This document shows positions 44,245 to 55,130 of a stretch of 64,000 nucleotides of DNA, in pieces. The translations under genes were made by a program, and so were the position numbers. The stretch spans positions 72,788,817 through 72,852,816 of the forward strand of contig CM043701.1 of assembly GCA_023935145.1 (NCBI GenBank), given 5' to 3'. The notes beneath the pieces are model-generated. The model was not told the origin of the DNA and searched no databases. It saw only the letters and a program-made list of their open reading frames with translations. How positions within the stretch are numbered: the stretch's first letter is position 1; the number at the start of each line of letters is the position of its first letter. Source of the stretch: Bretschneidera sinensis (lineage: Eukaryota > Streptophyta > Magnoliopsida > Brassicales > Akaniaceae).

Positions 44245-45326
44245 TGTTGACCCTAACCTATATTTTAATGATGACAAAATACAGCTCTTATTATACTAAC
44301 AGTGCTATCTAAGTGTATTAAGCAACAAAAGCATTCAACCAAGGATCAAAGTGCAAAAACTCAACCCGAATCAAACACCAAGTCAATATAGAAGATCTAG
44401 TATAGAGACAAGGTATTGAAACAAGTTGTAAATCTCACTTGTTCAGGCAAAAAGCTTGTCTTATGGATCCTTATAAAAAAAAACATTTTTACAGAACTTT
44501 TCAATCAAATGTTTTTAAGTGAAAAACATTTCAAATCATGAAAACAGGGTTGATAAGCAACTCAGTCGACTGTGTACTAATACCAGAAGACTGGAGTTTT
44601 GGACAGTGTGTCCCCAGTAGACTGGGTGCATCATACTAGTCGACTGGTATATTGGACAGACTGTCCCCAGTCGACTGGTAGTTCAAAAAATATGACCATT
44701 GAGACATGAGATTTCAGCACAAATTGCACCAAATCGTACCAAAACAGTACAAAGCGGCCATATTACATCAAGGCTATATAAACCCACTCTATTGAACATT
44801 TTAAATGAGTAGAATACACATTCAATCAAGTTTTTACTCATTGATACACAAAAGCTTTGAAATATTTATTCTTGAGCCATTCTTCAAGCTTTACCTTGAA
44901 AGAGAGATATTATTCAGTTGTATAAGCTTTCATTGTTGTCTCTCTACCATTTAATTTACAGCATTTATTGTGAAGGGATTAGCTTCTGAAAGGAATAGAT
45001 TAGCTTTCGAGAGGAAAGGATTTTTGCTTCCAAGAGGAAGAGATTGATTGTAAGGTTTGTGCAACACCCGTGAAGTTGCACGATTAAGTTTCTTAGTGGA
45101 TTACTTTAAGGAGGTTCGTTGAAGAGAGTGGACGTAGGGTCGGAACGAATCTGATATTGCCGAACCACTATAAACTGAGTTTGCATCCTCTATTCCTTAA
45201 ACTTTTTTATTTACAGCACATTATTTGTTTACATGCTTGTGGGTTATCTGTTTTTATAAACTTGTGTTTATTTAGCAAAAGGTTTTTTTAAACACCCAAT
45301 TCACCCCCTCTTGGATTGAAACCTCA

Positions 45327-45333
<7 letters not shown>
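44245..45333 (+). repeat. Sirevirus 3' LTR (1,089 bp)
   Basis: It begins TGTTGACCCTAACC after the purine tract TGGGAGAT and ends CTCAGTCTATA at the start of a TA repeat. It lacks about 80 bp and two minisatellite units relative to the 5' LTR. The TATA box is at about 44,775. The exact right end is blurred by the TA repeat. Confidence 0.88.
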
Positions 45334-45403
<70 letters not shown>

Positions 45404-45475
45404 TATGTATTTATGTATATATATATATATATGTATTTATGTATATATATGTATGTATGTATATATATATATATG

Positions 45476-45522
<47 letters not shown>

Positions 45523-45536
45523 GTATGTATACATAT
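45329..45536. repeat. (TA)n / (TATG)n microsatellite
   Basis: About 65 bases of pure TA are followed by mixed TATG, TATA and TACA units to about 45,536. The left flank of the Sirevirus (25,374-25,424) is a shorter version of the same sequence, so the element entered this repeat. ORFs of Tyr-Ile repeats here are artefacts. Confidence 0.9.
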
Positions 45537-45949
45537 ACAACCCGTCAATGGTTATGTCTGTGGAGACAATCATTTAATTTGTTTATCATTTTTCTCCAGC
45601 TCTTCAACAATCTCCATTTTGTTAGTATTCGAAAATCGATTACTTAACTTTTCTTTCATTTTAGCCTAACAAGGAAAGTTTAATACCCATAGTAGTCATA
45701 GACCATACTTAAGAAGAATATGAAAGCATTCAATCAATAGAATGTCGAAAACTAGAGGATAAAAATGAAATTTAACAAAAAAGAAAATAAACTCAAACTA
45801 TAAGATATACATTGGCTTCCTCCATTTTCTTTATTAGAAAATAAAGCAAATGTAGTCAAATACTTAACCACTAAGTCCAACATGAATTTTGTCAAATCAG
45901 TAAAAAACATTTAATCCTTTATTCTTTCTTAGATTAACATTTGTTGCAG

Positions 45950-46238
45950 TTAAAAGAGTAATTTAGTGATTCCAGAATGATACATAAATGAAAATATATC
46001 ATATAGTTTAGCAGGAGTACATATGAAAAAAGCTAGCAAGAAATTTAGTGTTCTTCCTTTAAGCCATGAGAGGGCTACACGTGTGATTAATTCATTATAG
46101 CCAAATAACTTTTGCATGTCTAGCCCTTCTCTTACTCTTTCTAATGAAACATAAATAATCTTTCGAGAGGAAAAAATAGAAGGTATCCAATCAATAAATA
46201 ATCCACAAGTCATTGCTGAGAGAATATCAAAAAAGATC
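45950..46238 (-). CDS. Unrecognised exon-like ORF
   Basis: On the minus strand an open stretch from 46,238 is preceded by TTTTCTTTTAG, a good splice acceptor. It reads GIFFDILSAMTCGLFIDWIP and continues with KIIYVSLERVREGLDMQKLF, ending KLLF at 45,950. Composition is more protein-like than the surrounding AT-rich sequence, with hydrophobic segments at both ends. I do not recognise the family. It could be one exon of a host gene fragment, or chance. Nothing recognised surrounds it (45,541-46,573). Confidence 0.22.
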
Positions 46239-46578
46239 CCCTAAAAGAAAATGAGTCCAATATGTGAACAAAGGATTACAAATATTAGTTGCTACTCAAA
46301 GACATAATCCTTAACATTCAAATTAAGGAAACAAAATTCCAATAATGCTAAAAAAAATTAAGGAAATTAACTTGATAACCAACCAACACGCCACATATAA
46401 TTTGTAAAACTTTTATGCTTATGTTAGAAACTGTATTGCATTATTTTTAGGATTCATATGCTTTCATTAATTATTAGCATCTCGACACGTGTTATGCATG
46501 TGTTGATCTTCTATTCTATATGATGAAACAATATGCTAATGTTGATCATTTAAAATGGAATAAAGTGCGGGAGATAAA

Positions 46579-47465
46579 TGTTAGTATTTGTCTAAGGATT
46601 AAACGGTTGGAAGAATGAAGGTTCAGCAGCTTCAGCATCAGGTCTTGGCGCCTCAGCATAAGGAGTGTGCACCGCGGCCAGTAGAAAGTTTAGAAGTTAA
46701 GGATGGTGGTGTGCGCCATGACTCAAGGTGTGCGCGCCATGGCACAACCCACCCAAGCCACAGCCTCCAGAAGGGAGCAAGTCTCCCGCCCTTCTAAGCC
46801 ACGGTATACCTTGTTCTGAGCCGCAGCATGAATGCACACCTGACACCATTTAATCACCACCTTTTGATGGTGCGTGGGACTTGGTTAAAATGCACAGGTT
46901 CACTTAGACTCTTAGAGAGCCATGGGTATTTGGTTCTTGACATCTAAGGGTTGAGATTGATCTCAAAGATTAGATGAGGTAGTCGTTGCTCTATATAAAG
47001 GGTCTTCTAATAACAAGTGAAGATAATCATCTCAACAAGAGTGAATGACATGCAAGTGTGAGAGTGCAAAGACACAAAACACACAGGAGCGACTCATTCA
47101 AGAGAAGCAGGTTGTTTAGAGAGAGAGTAGTATAGATTGGGGATTCAAGGGCTTTGTAAATAGAATTTTCTTGGGGAAAATTCCAGGGAAACACTTAGTC
47201 CTTATCACTGTCTTTTCTCTCCTTTCATTCTTCAAGAACAAGAGGGTTCTTAAAGAGGTGTTGCTGTAATTGTAAGAACTCTATTGATTTAGTGAAAAGA
47301 GATCGGAGGAGCTCATGAGGATGTAGGCACATTGTCGAACCTCGATAACAAATTGCTTGTGTTCTCTTTTATGCTTTGATTCTTGTTTTTGTTCATTATA
47401 CAATCATTCTAGACTTGGGTGTTTGGAAAGATCACAACCTAAGCATTGAGGGTGATTTTCCAACA
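46579..47465 (+). mobile_element. Solo LTR related to the Tork element LTR
   Basis: It starts TGTTAGTATTTGTC and ends TTTTCCAACA, flanked by ATAAA on both sides (46,574-46,578 and 47,466-47,470). Shared features with the Tork LTR include CAGCATCAGGTCTTGGCGCC, CTATATAAAGGGTC (46,991), a GC-rich cassette and the terminal hairpin (arms 47,423-47,435 and 47,452-47,463), here in the usual orientation. Confidence 0.92.
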
Positions 47466-47508
47466 ATAAAGAATAAGAGAATCAACGTGAGTTAAAGATA
47501 TTGAGATT

Positions 47509-49281
47509 AGGCCCAAAATCTGAATTATGAGTAAAAGATCCATCCAAAATAGGGGGTTTGATCGGGTGAAGGCAAACTTAACCCAGGAGTTGGAAGCTTG
47601 ACTTGTGTTAGGATTTGTGGCTCATCATTTATAACTTTGACTATCTTGGTGTGGTGACATGTGCATTATCAAGAATTTAATTAAATATAGTTAGTGTGAA
47701 GACCAATGCATCTTGAAAAATGACGTTGTGGAATACCAATACATCTTGGTAACCAACACTTAATAAGTATTTTTTGATCATGTATTAATTAAAGGCCTAT
47801 TACTTGGTGGGCTTGTTGAAGTTTATAAATATGGGCATCAAAAGTGGTAGTTTTCACCCCTATTCCTTAAGTTGGAATAGTTGGTCAAGATGTAAAAGGT
47901 CTAGCAAATCAAACACCAATATCCAATGATTAAGTGAATATTTGGTGTATTAGGGTTTTGGGTTGTGAGATTGGGGAGACTTTTCACATAATTTTTTATT
48001 GAAAAATAATACACTGTTGTGTAGTGAATTTTAACAGATTTCCTCCATCCAAAAGTTGTAAAAAAGTGGAATACTGATTAACTCGTGGATATAGGCAATG
48101 AGTTGTACCGAACCACGTTAAAATTCTTGTATTCCTATCTCTTTGATTTTGCTATTGTTATTACATAGTTGTTGATTGGGTGTTAGATTCCTAACAAAGT
48201 GGTATCATAGCGAGGTTCTACAATGGAAAAAATTCATAGATGGATAAAGATATGAATATTAGTCTTTTTGAATCCATTATCACTAAAATATTTAGTAGCA
48301 AGTTGCTAGAGGATGATTACTTGCCACCTTGAGAAGATGACCTAGTCACGAAGTTATTGGTAGGTGGGGTAGGCAGGGAGGTTTGAAGGATGGGAGGTTC
48401 CTACGTCGTTTCCGGAGAGAGATGAGTAGCATAAGCTCAGTGTATTAGTGGATGAAGGAATTGGAAGATAGTGATAATGAAAAAGCTAATAACAATAATG
48501 AGATGAAAGTTGTTAATGGTTCATTGGTAATGATGAGAGTTACCATGAACTATGAGAACTCGTATTTGTTGAATGAGAGCGAATTAGATTCGTTGTCGAA
48601 GATCATATTTTAGGCCTATGTAGAGGATTGTTGGGATTAGGCTCAAAATCTTAATAATGAGTAAAAGGTCTGTCTAAAACAGAGGGTTTGATCGGGTAGA
48701 GGCAAACTCGATCTAGGAGTTGGAAGCTTCACTGGTGTTGGGATTTGTGGCTCATTATTTATGACTTTGACTATCTTGGTAAAGTGACCGATGCATCTTG
48801 AAAAATGACTTTGTGTGAAGAGAAATGCATCATAGTAACCAACACTCGATAAGTATTTTTTGACTATGTATTAATTAAAGGCATATACTAGGTCAAGTTG
48901 TTGAAGTCTATAAATATGGGCATCAAGTGAGGCAGTTCTCACCCCTATTCCTTAAGTTGGAATAATTGTTCAAGATAAAAAGGAACTAGCAAACCAAACA
49001 CCAATATCCAAGGGTTGAGTGAACATTGGGTGTATTGGAGTTTTGGACTATGAGATTGGGGAGAGTTTTCACATGGTTTTTGCTTGAAAAATCATGTATT
49101 GGTGTGTAATGAGTTTTAGCATATTTTCTCCATCCAAATTTTGCAAATAAGTGGAATGGGGATTGACTCGTGGACGTAGGCAATGAGTTGTACCAAACCA
49201 CATTAAAATTCTTGTGTTCCTATCTCTCTATTTTTGCTATTTTTATTACATAATTGTTGATTGATTGTTAGATTTCCAACC
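47509..49281 (+). mobile_element. Short non-autonomous LTR retrotransposon
   Basis: Two similar LTRs, 47,509-48,196 and 48,629-49,281, enclose only 432 bases. The inside has a primer site TGGTATCATAGC (48,200, Met-tRNA type, one change) and a purine tract TGTAGAGGAT before the second LTR, but no recognisable gag or pol. Both LTRs have TATAAATATGGG (47,824; 48,909). LTR1 begins TATTGAGATTAG where LTR2 has TGTTGGGATTAG. The flanks (AAAGA; GAAAA) are not a clean duplication. It resembles TRIM-like elements but has longer LTRs. Confidence 0.8.
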
Positions 49282-49787
49282 GAAAATGAAAGAGATAAAA
49301 AGAACGGGGAAGAGATGGTTTGAAGATAAGAGAGATAAGGAGAGTGAAGAAGTTAAAATTGGGTGGGTGGGATACTAGGAGAGAAAAATATAGGAGAATG
49401 ATGCAGGGAGTTGGAGTAAGTTTGGTTACATATCTAATGCTATTTAAGTATTTGATTTATATATTTAAGCAAGCTTTTTTTAAAACATTTTGAGGGGTGT
49501 ACACGAAACACATCTTCTACCTTAATAATATAGATATATACGGAGCATTGTTGAATTTCCTTTTCATTATTTTTTTGATTAATTATGTTTTAATAATTTT
49601 CCCTCTTGTAGCTTCAGATGGCCAAGAAATCTAGGTCAAATTATAATTTCATCAAAATCAGTGAGTAAAACAAGTATACTTGGATACAATCTTTCTTTCC
49701 AAGTGTTGGCATAGCAATAGAAACCATGTTGATGAGAACATACATTATTTTTACTACATTGATACAGTCTTCATTTAGAAGTGCAGC
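49282..49787. other. Unassigned AT-rich stretch
   Basis: No gene, terminal repeat or known element is recognised between the short LTR element and the CACTA-2 end. Confidence 0.4.
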
Positions 49788-49790
49788 TAT

Positions 49791-50433
49791 CACTACAAGA
49801 GATTTTACCTTTGGTAAGGAAATATTTCCTTGCTAAAAATGAATTTTTCCTTACCAAAGACTTTTTGCAAGGAAAAAAGTTACTCGCCAAGTCCTCGTTG
49901 ATACCTCTGTGACTGAAGGTTTTAGCAAGAGAAAACTTCCCTCGCCAAAATATTTTTTTAGGTAAAGAGATATTTCCTCACTTAAAGTTCCATTCAACCT
50001 CGTCTAAACTGCCTATTTGGTTGAAGGTTGAAACTTTTGGCAAGGAGTTTCATTATCTTATGATGACTTATGATAAGGAGTATTCTTACCTTAAGGTGAC
50101 ATTTGGTGAGGAAAGTTCTTGCTTTAGGTTGTCTTACGGTGAGAAATGTTTTCACCTTAGATTGATCTTTGGTAAGGAATGTCCTCTTTGAAACATCATT
50201 TCTGGCAAGAAACTATTTCCTCATCATTTTTGGAAGAGGAAGGAGGTTGTCATTTCATGTTTGATATCATTTGATTCATATGAGCATTAAAAATTTGTTC
50301 AATTTGTTATCTCATCCTCTCCTCTATAGCTTCCTTCTCAGCTTCCCATTTAGCTCGATCAGCTTCCTTTTCAGTTTCCCATTTAGCTCGATCAGCATCT
50401 ATTGTTGCACACAAATCTTCCATAGTATGCTGT
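49791..50433 (-). mobile_element. CACTA-2: one end of a second CACTA transposon
   Basis: CACTACAAGAGATTTTACC at 49,791 is a CACTA terminus of another family. It is followed by repeated TTTGGTAAGGAA and the complement TTCCTTACCAAAG (49,812-50,215), as expected of subterminal TnpA sites. A TnpA-like coding tail reaches 50,433, where the Tat element begins. The partner end (TCTTGTAGTG) is not in the window, so the 3-bp duplication (TAT on this side) cannot be checked. Confidence 0.72.
50222..50433 (-). pseudogene. TnpA-like C-terminal coiled coil of CACTA-2
   Basis: The minus strand reads HTMEDLCATIDADRAKWETE, with the unit DRAKWE-EKEA repeated twice, then AIEERMR, a stop, QIEQIFNAHMNQMISNMK and a second stop. 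Charged coiled-coil tails of this type end the TnpA-like proteins of plant CACTA elements. The position next to the terminus and the minus orientation parallel CACTA-1. The upstream part was separated by the Tat insertion at 50,434. The doubled unit is a 33-bp direct repeat in DNA. Confidence 0.5.
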
Positions 50434-50940
50434 TGATGTAGGGAAAAATTACCTCTCCAATAATATAGTGACACGTGGCCACCTCTAAAAATAAAAGAGT
50501 AATTTCATGACTCAGATTGATCAACCAATTGATTCATTACACTTGACAAAGGGCATAACGATAATTTCACACCGATGTCTTGATACTACTACGCCACTCC
50601 AGCTTACGGATAAATCATTATCAAACTTATGGATAACTTCAAACATATCTATAGGAATATTATTGCTATCACAATACTAGTGATCAATCACTCTCCTAAT
50701 CGAATTCTGCTATGAAACACTATATAAGGGGGCTCTCACAATCAAAAAGTACATTCAATTCTCACTCATAACTCTCAGCATTACATATCCCTCCATACTT
50801 TCAAAAATACATACTCTAGCTTAGGCATCAGAAAGTCCCCCAGAGGCACAGTCCTCCGGTGACCTTTAGGTTTTCTCCTCGTTTAATGTGTGCAGGCCCG
50901 CTCCCCGGCCGTTCAAGTTCTTAGCAGATTTTCTACATCA
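50434..50940 (+). repeat. Tat element 5' LTR (507 bp)
   Basis: It runs from TGATGTAGGGAAAA to TTTTCTACATCA, with 8-bp inverted ends. A TATA box (CTATATAAGG) is at 50,720. The preceding pentamer GCTGT would be the left target duplication. Confidence 0.85.
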
Positions 50941-50946
50941 ATAAAT

Positions 50947-50964
50947 TGGCGCTAAAAGGAGGGC
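50947..50964 (+). promoter_or_regulatory. Probable primer binding site of the Tat element
   Basis: TGGCGCTAAAAGGAGGGC starts seven bases after the LTR, the usual place and TGGCGC opening for plant gypsy primer sites. I cannot name the tRNA. Confidence 0.6.
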
Positions 50965-51000
50965 CCTTATTCTTGAAGGAAAAAGAACCCCTCTATTACG

Positions 51001-52230
51001 ATGCAGCACAAAAATCTTGCCAAGAACACTTCTGGTACTCAGAACAACAGCGAACCATCTGATGGATGAACCATACATGAGCTACCATCTCAGTCTAACC
51101 TAGTGGACCCTGATCCAAGAAAAACTGAAGGGACCTACCGAACCAGTTTTGGTTGCACCAGTTACTCAAGAGCAGTTCCTATAGCTCACCCAATTAGTCA
51201 CCAATCTAGCCACTAAGCTTGAGGAAAGATTTCAGTCTCTTTTGCTTCCACCCTCATCTCACCAAAACTCTATTCCAAATAAGCACATGAATCCCAACAA
51301 ACTGGCTCACAATAACTCCACCACTCCTCCCCTTCCTGAGTCAAATTCTAAAGGATTCTCCGCCTTTAAAACCCAAACTAACGTGGACAAAAAGTTAAAA
51401 GAGATGGACCAACGAAAAAAAGAGGCTTTCAAAAGTAGAAATGCCAATGTCCAAGATAAACTCAACTCTTAGGCTCCTCCATTCACACAAGACATCCTCA
51501 ACACCCCCTCCTTGAAACTTTCAAATACCCATAAAAAAGGTGTACAACGACTCCATGGATCCCATGGATCATCTCCAATTCTACAAGACAACAATAATGC
51601 TACATTGTCACCCCAATGTGATAATGTCGAGCCTTCCCCTTAACCCTTGAAAAAGCTGCCAATACCTGGTATTCACACCTCAAGCCCGCTAGTATTAGCT
51701 TTTTCCAAGAGCGGAGTCACACATTTGTTGCCCACTTTCTTAGCAACAAAGGAGCTCGAAAAACATCGGAGAGTCTTTTTAAAATCATTCAATGAAAGGG
51801 AGACAAACTCTGAGTGTACATCTCCCAAGGATATGAATGAGATCCTTGCTCGAGCTGAAGAGTTTATGATCGTCGAGGATGATCAAGCTTTCATAAGGAA
51901 AAGAGAATGAGGGACAGAGAAAAGGAAGAGAGACATTAATGAGCTGAGGGATAGTTCGGGGAAAAAACCCCATCAAGAGAGTAAAATGAAAGTTGCCCCA
52001 CTCCTCAAGAGTTTCACCCCACTTAATGATTCCAAGATGAATATACTCATGAACATTCGAGATTGAGACATTCTCCGTTGGCCTCCGAAACCGCTCCACC
52101 CTAATAAGAGCGGGAATCAAAACAGATGGTGTTGTTTCCACAAGGATTACAGGCATGACACCGAGGAATGCCATGCTCTCAGAAGCCAGATTGAGCTCCT
52201 CATTAAATGAGGGTACTTAAAGGAATACAT
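51001..52230 (+). pseudogene. Tat element gag, heavily interrupted
   Basis: ATG at 51,001 gives MQHKNLAKNTSGTQNNSEPS and a stop. The reading then moves among frames: NVDKKLKEMDQRKKEAFKSR (51,380), PPFTQDILNTPSLKL, FLATKELEKHRRVFLKSFNE and ILARAEEFMIVEDDQAF (51,840). The Tat gag end CCFHKDYRHDTEECHALRSQ with IELLIK-GYLKEY follows at about 52,130-52,220; this is the His/Cys segment typical of Tat gags. The central gag domain appears shortened compared with the family. More than ten stops or shifts are visible, so this gene is older than the Athila-2 inserted downstream. Confidence 0.75.
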
Positions 52231-52578
52231 TTGGCATTGTCTGAGATAACTAAAATCAACCCCGATGTCCTTATAAGCTGATTGTCGAACAATCAAGGTG
52301 TGATCAGAGTCATCGTCAAAGTCCTAGGCGCAGTCCTAGGCAGAGTCCCAAGCCAAGTACTAATAATTAGGGTCAAAGTGACAAACATCCCCAAGATGAC
52401 CGAAGTCACACAACCACAGTTACGGGTACAATCAAAACAATCTTAGGGGGACCAATAGAAAGGGGCAATTATCCCACACAAGGAAAGTCTACTCTCGATC
52501 AATGGCATCAATCAATGGACCTCATAAGTGGGTCAAGATAGATTAAGTAATCTCCTTTACGGATGATGATCTAGGGGG

Positions 52579-53001
52579 TTGCAAACCCCCCATTATGATG
52601 TAGTAGTCATCACGCTCATTATCACTAATTATAATGTCGAGCGAATCCTAGTGGACAACGGAAGCTCGACAGACACTCTTTATTACGACGCCTTCAAGAA
52701 GATGAATTTCAAGGATGACCAGTTTAAACCGATGTCTTCTCCACTATATGGCTTCTCGAGAATAATAGTCTTTTCCAAAGGTAGTATCACCCTCCCAATC
52801 ATCGCAGGAACAGATCCACGACTCATCACTGTAATGATCATGTTTTTAGTGGTCAAACACCTATCATCGTATAACACGATCCTTGAAAGACCGACTCTTA
52901 ATGTAGTAATCCCCATCTATCTCCTGAAAATGAAATTCCCCACCGAGAAAGGTGTAAAGGAACCAGCAAGCTTTCGAATCTTGTTATTTGAACTCCATTA
53001 A
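52579..53001 (+). pseudogene. Tat element protease
   Basis: This is an open stretch of 140 codons: HYDVVVITLIITNYNVERIL, then VDNGSSTDTLYYDAF with the active-site Asp (DNGSS, the normal Tat form), GSITLPIIAGTDPR, VVKHLSSYNTILERPTLN and MKFPTEKGV. The second motif has ILERP where ILGRP is usual, so a conserved Gly is lost. It would cut the Gag-Pol polyprotein. The frame ends at TAA 52,999, and pol continues beyond it with further stops. Confidence 0.85.
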
Positions 53002-53827
53002 GGGGTAAAAAAGGCCGAAGCCCTACATCTGGAAATCGAAGATCTCTAAGATGAGCTCAAAACCATTCAAGGATAGCCCATTGAAGAGCTCATTGCTATC
53101 CCCTTAAATGAGGGGGACTCAAGAACCATCCAGGTTGAATCTAACCTCTCCGAGAGTCTCAAGGAGACACTAATCTCTTTTCTTCAAAGGAACTAACACA
53201 TATTTGCATGGTCAGCCTCCGACATGCCCGGGATTGATTCGCAAGTCATTGTCCATAGACTAAACATAGACCCGGAGCATAAGCCTTTTATTCAGAAGAA
53301 GAGGTCCCTCATCTTAGAACGACAGGACGCCATAGAAGAGCGGGTAGATTAGCTCATTGCAGTTGCTTTCATCCAAGAAGCTGACTACCCAGAATGGGTC
53401 ACCAATGTGGTGATGGTAAAGAAGGCCAACGACAAGTAAAGAACATGTATCTATTTCACGGATCTGAACAAATTTTGTCCAAAGGATAGCTTCTCTCTCC
53501 CTCGAATAGACTAATTGGTCGACGTCACCTCTTGTCAAAAACTATTTAGCTTTATGGATGCCTAGTTGAGGTACAATCAGATTCTTATACATGAGCCAAA
53601 TCGGCCCAAAACCGCCTTCATCACCCATCGAGGCTAATATTGCTACAAGATAACACCCTTCGGATTAAAAAATACAGGGGAAACTTATTAAAGACTAGTT
53701 AGAAAAATTTTCAAAGAAAAGATTGGGGAATATGAAAGTATACGTGGATGATATGCTTGTCAAAAGTATCAAGTCTAAAGTCCACGAGTCTGATCTAAAA
53801 GAAGCATTTGGTATACTCCGACATCAC
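53002..53827 (+). pseudogene. Tat element reverse transcriptase, first part (to the Athila-2 insertion)
   Basis: The stretch includes SLKETLISFLQRN, HIFAWSASDMPGIDSQVIVH, WVTNVVMVKKANDK, CIYFTDLNKFCPKDSFSLP, NQILIHEPNRPKTAFITHRG, ITPFGLKNTGETY and the intact catalytic box KVYVDDMLVKS at about 53,735. Stops are frequent (for example after QRN, ANDK and MDA). ESDLKEAFGILRHH ends at 53,827, where Athila-2 starts with ATCAC duplicated. The chain continues at 59,371 with NHQMRLNLGKYAFGV. Confidence 0.85.
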
Positions 53828-55114
53828 TGTTGTGAGTTTTAATTTACTCGCAAGTGCACGAGTCGTTTGCAATATAGTGTTGTGCAAGTGCGAGGTCGAA
53901 TCCACAGGGAATTGTGTTGTGAAAATATATTTTTATCTAAACTAAGTCTATTTTAACCTAGTTCCAAATTTGTAATTATATGTTGCAAAATAAATAAAAC
54001 TAAACTAAATTGATTTTAAAAACTAATAAAAACACACTAAGGTTTCTGAATCCACCCCGCCAAAGTTAGGCATATAACTCAATGTTCTAAAGATAGCCTA
54101 TCAAAAAATTCCATGAATCTAACTATAAGACAAAAAACAAAGAATATCCCAATTAAACCAAAAGCATCTGATGTATCTGCTCCTAACAAATCACAAAGGA
54201 AATCCAATTTAATCGAAAACAATTCGATGTATCCATCAGATGAAACACAAGGAATATCCAACAGAACAATTTAAACTCAATCAATTATAAGATTAACTCA
54301 AATAATTGATAGAACATTTTATACTAAAAATTGTCAGATTTGTACAAGCAAATCTGAACTACTACGCCAAACAACGGCGGGGCTTCATCTTCAACCTTAG
54401 CTGAAGAATCTAGCCACTCATAACTGTAAAACTATAATAAAAAGTGTTAAACATTTAAACTAAAACAACTGAATATAAAGAAATAAATAAACAACTTTAC
54501 ATGGGAGAAATTCCACTCGCTGACAGGCGGCGCTTCCCCTCATGGTAGCAATGCCTTCGGGATCCACCAGAATGCTAGCGGACGTCCACCGGTAAACACC
54601 AAAGTGGCTCAGGAATTGTACACTGAATGATGAAGCCAGATGGTGTTTATATAGGGGAAGACCTGGAGCAATATGGGTTGCAGATTCGATGTGGGATACT
54701 GCCCGTTTGAGCTCGATCGCAGTGTGGTGCGATCGATCGCAAGTACGATCGATCGCATGTCTTTTGCGCACGATCTCATATGCGCTTGATCGTATGTCTG
54801 CTACGATCGATCGCATGTCTGCTACGATCGATCGCAGATGCACTAAACTTCAAATATTTCGATGTGGGATATTGACCATGCGCTCGTTCGTAGGCAGGTG
54901 CGCTTGAGCGCAGGTGCGCTCGATCGCATATCTCGTGCGATCGATCGCAATGTCTCCAGAAGCTTCACATCTCCTGAAATGCTTTATTTTCTCCACAAAC
55001 TTGTAAAAATACACAAAACACAAGAAAGACGTAAAATAAAGTGAAATACTACTAACTAAGAACATAACAAATATAAGTTAAGGGTCTAAAATATGCAATA
55101 TTTAAGACTCATCA
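53828..55114 (-). repeat. Athila-2 3' LTR (1,287 bp)
   Basis: In element orientation it starts TGATGAGTCTTAAAT and ends CTCACAACA. A GCGATCGATCGC palindrome cluster spans 54,709-54,949, with one 21-bp unit more than the 5' LTR. The TATA region (CCTATATAAACACC) is at about 54,655-54,644. Confidence 0.93.
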
Positions 55115-55130
55115 AATACCCCCAAACTTA
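55115..55130 (-). promoter_or_regulatory. Polypurine tract of Athila-2
   Basis: TAAGTTTGGGGGTATT precedes the 3' LTR in element orientation. Confidence 0.8.

Larger units (their letters stand above)
25425..45333 (+). mobile_element. Sirevirus (Ty1/copia) with env-position ORF, split by Athila-3
   Basis: LTRs at 25,425-26,630 and 44,245-45,333 flank gag, a long gag-pol linker, PR, IN, RT and RH, and an extra ORF downstream of RH. An extra ORF after pol together with clustered palindromes is characteristic of Sireviruses. Athila-3 is inserted in the 3' noncoding part (34,310-44,085), with GTTAG duplicated. Target duplication of the Sirevirus itself cannot be settled, because it entered a TA-repeat that later expanded (left flank TATAC, right flank TATAT). 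The coding parts have many nonsense changes. Confidence 0.9.

Noticed and set aside
25420..45338. Target duplication for the Sirevirus
   Set aside because: TATAC against TATAT in a TA repeat that has since changed length; undecidable.
45316..45669. Overlapping ORFs on both strands made of Tyr-Ile repeats
   Set aside because: They are translations of the TA/TATG microsatellite.
47504..49286. Target duplication for the short LTR element
   Set aside because: AAAGA and GAAAA differ at two positions; I cannot claim a duplication.
51785..52174. 129-codon minus-strand ORF in the Tat gag
   Set aside because: It is a shadow of the gag region; the plus strand has the recognisable gag motifs.
54460..55065. 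ORFs rich in AIDR/SIAC-like words in the Athila-2 LTRs (also 58,732-59,316)
   Set aside because: They translate the GATCGATCGC palindromes and recur in both LTRs; not genes.
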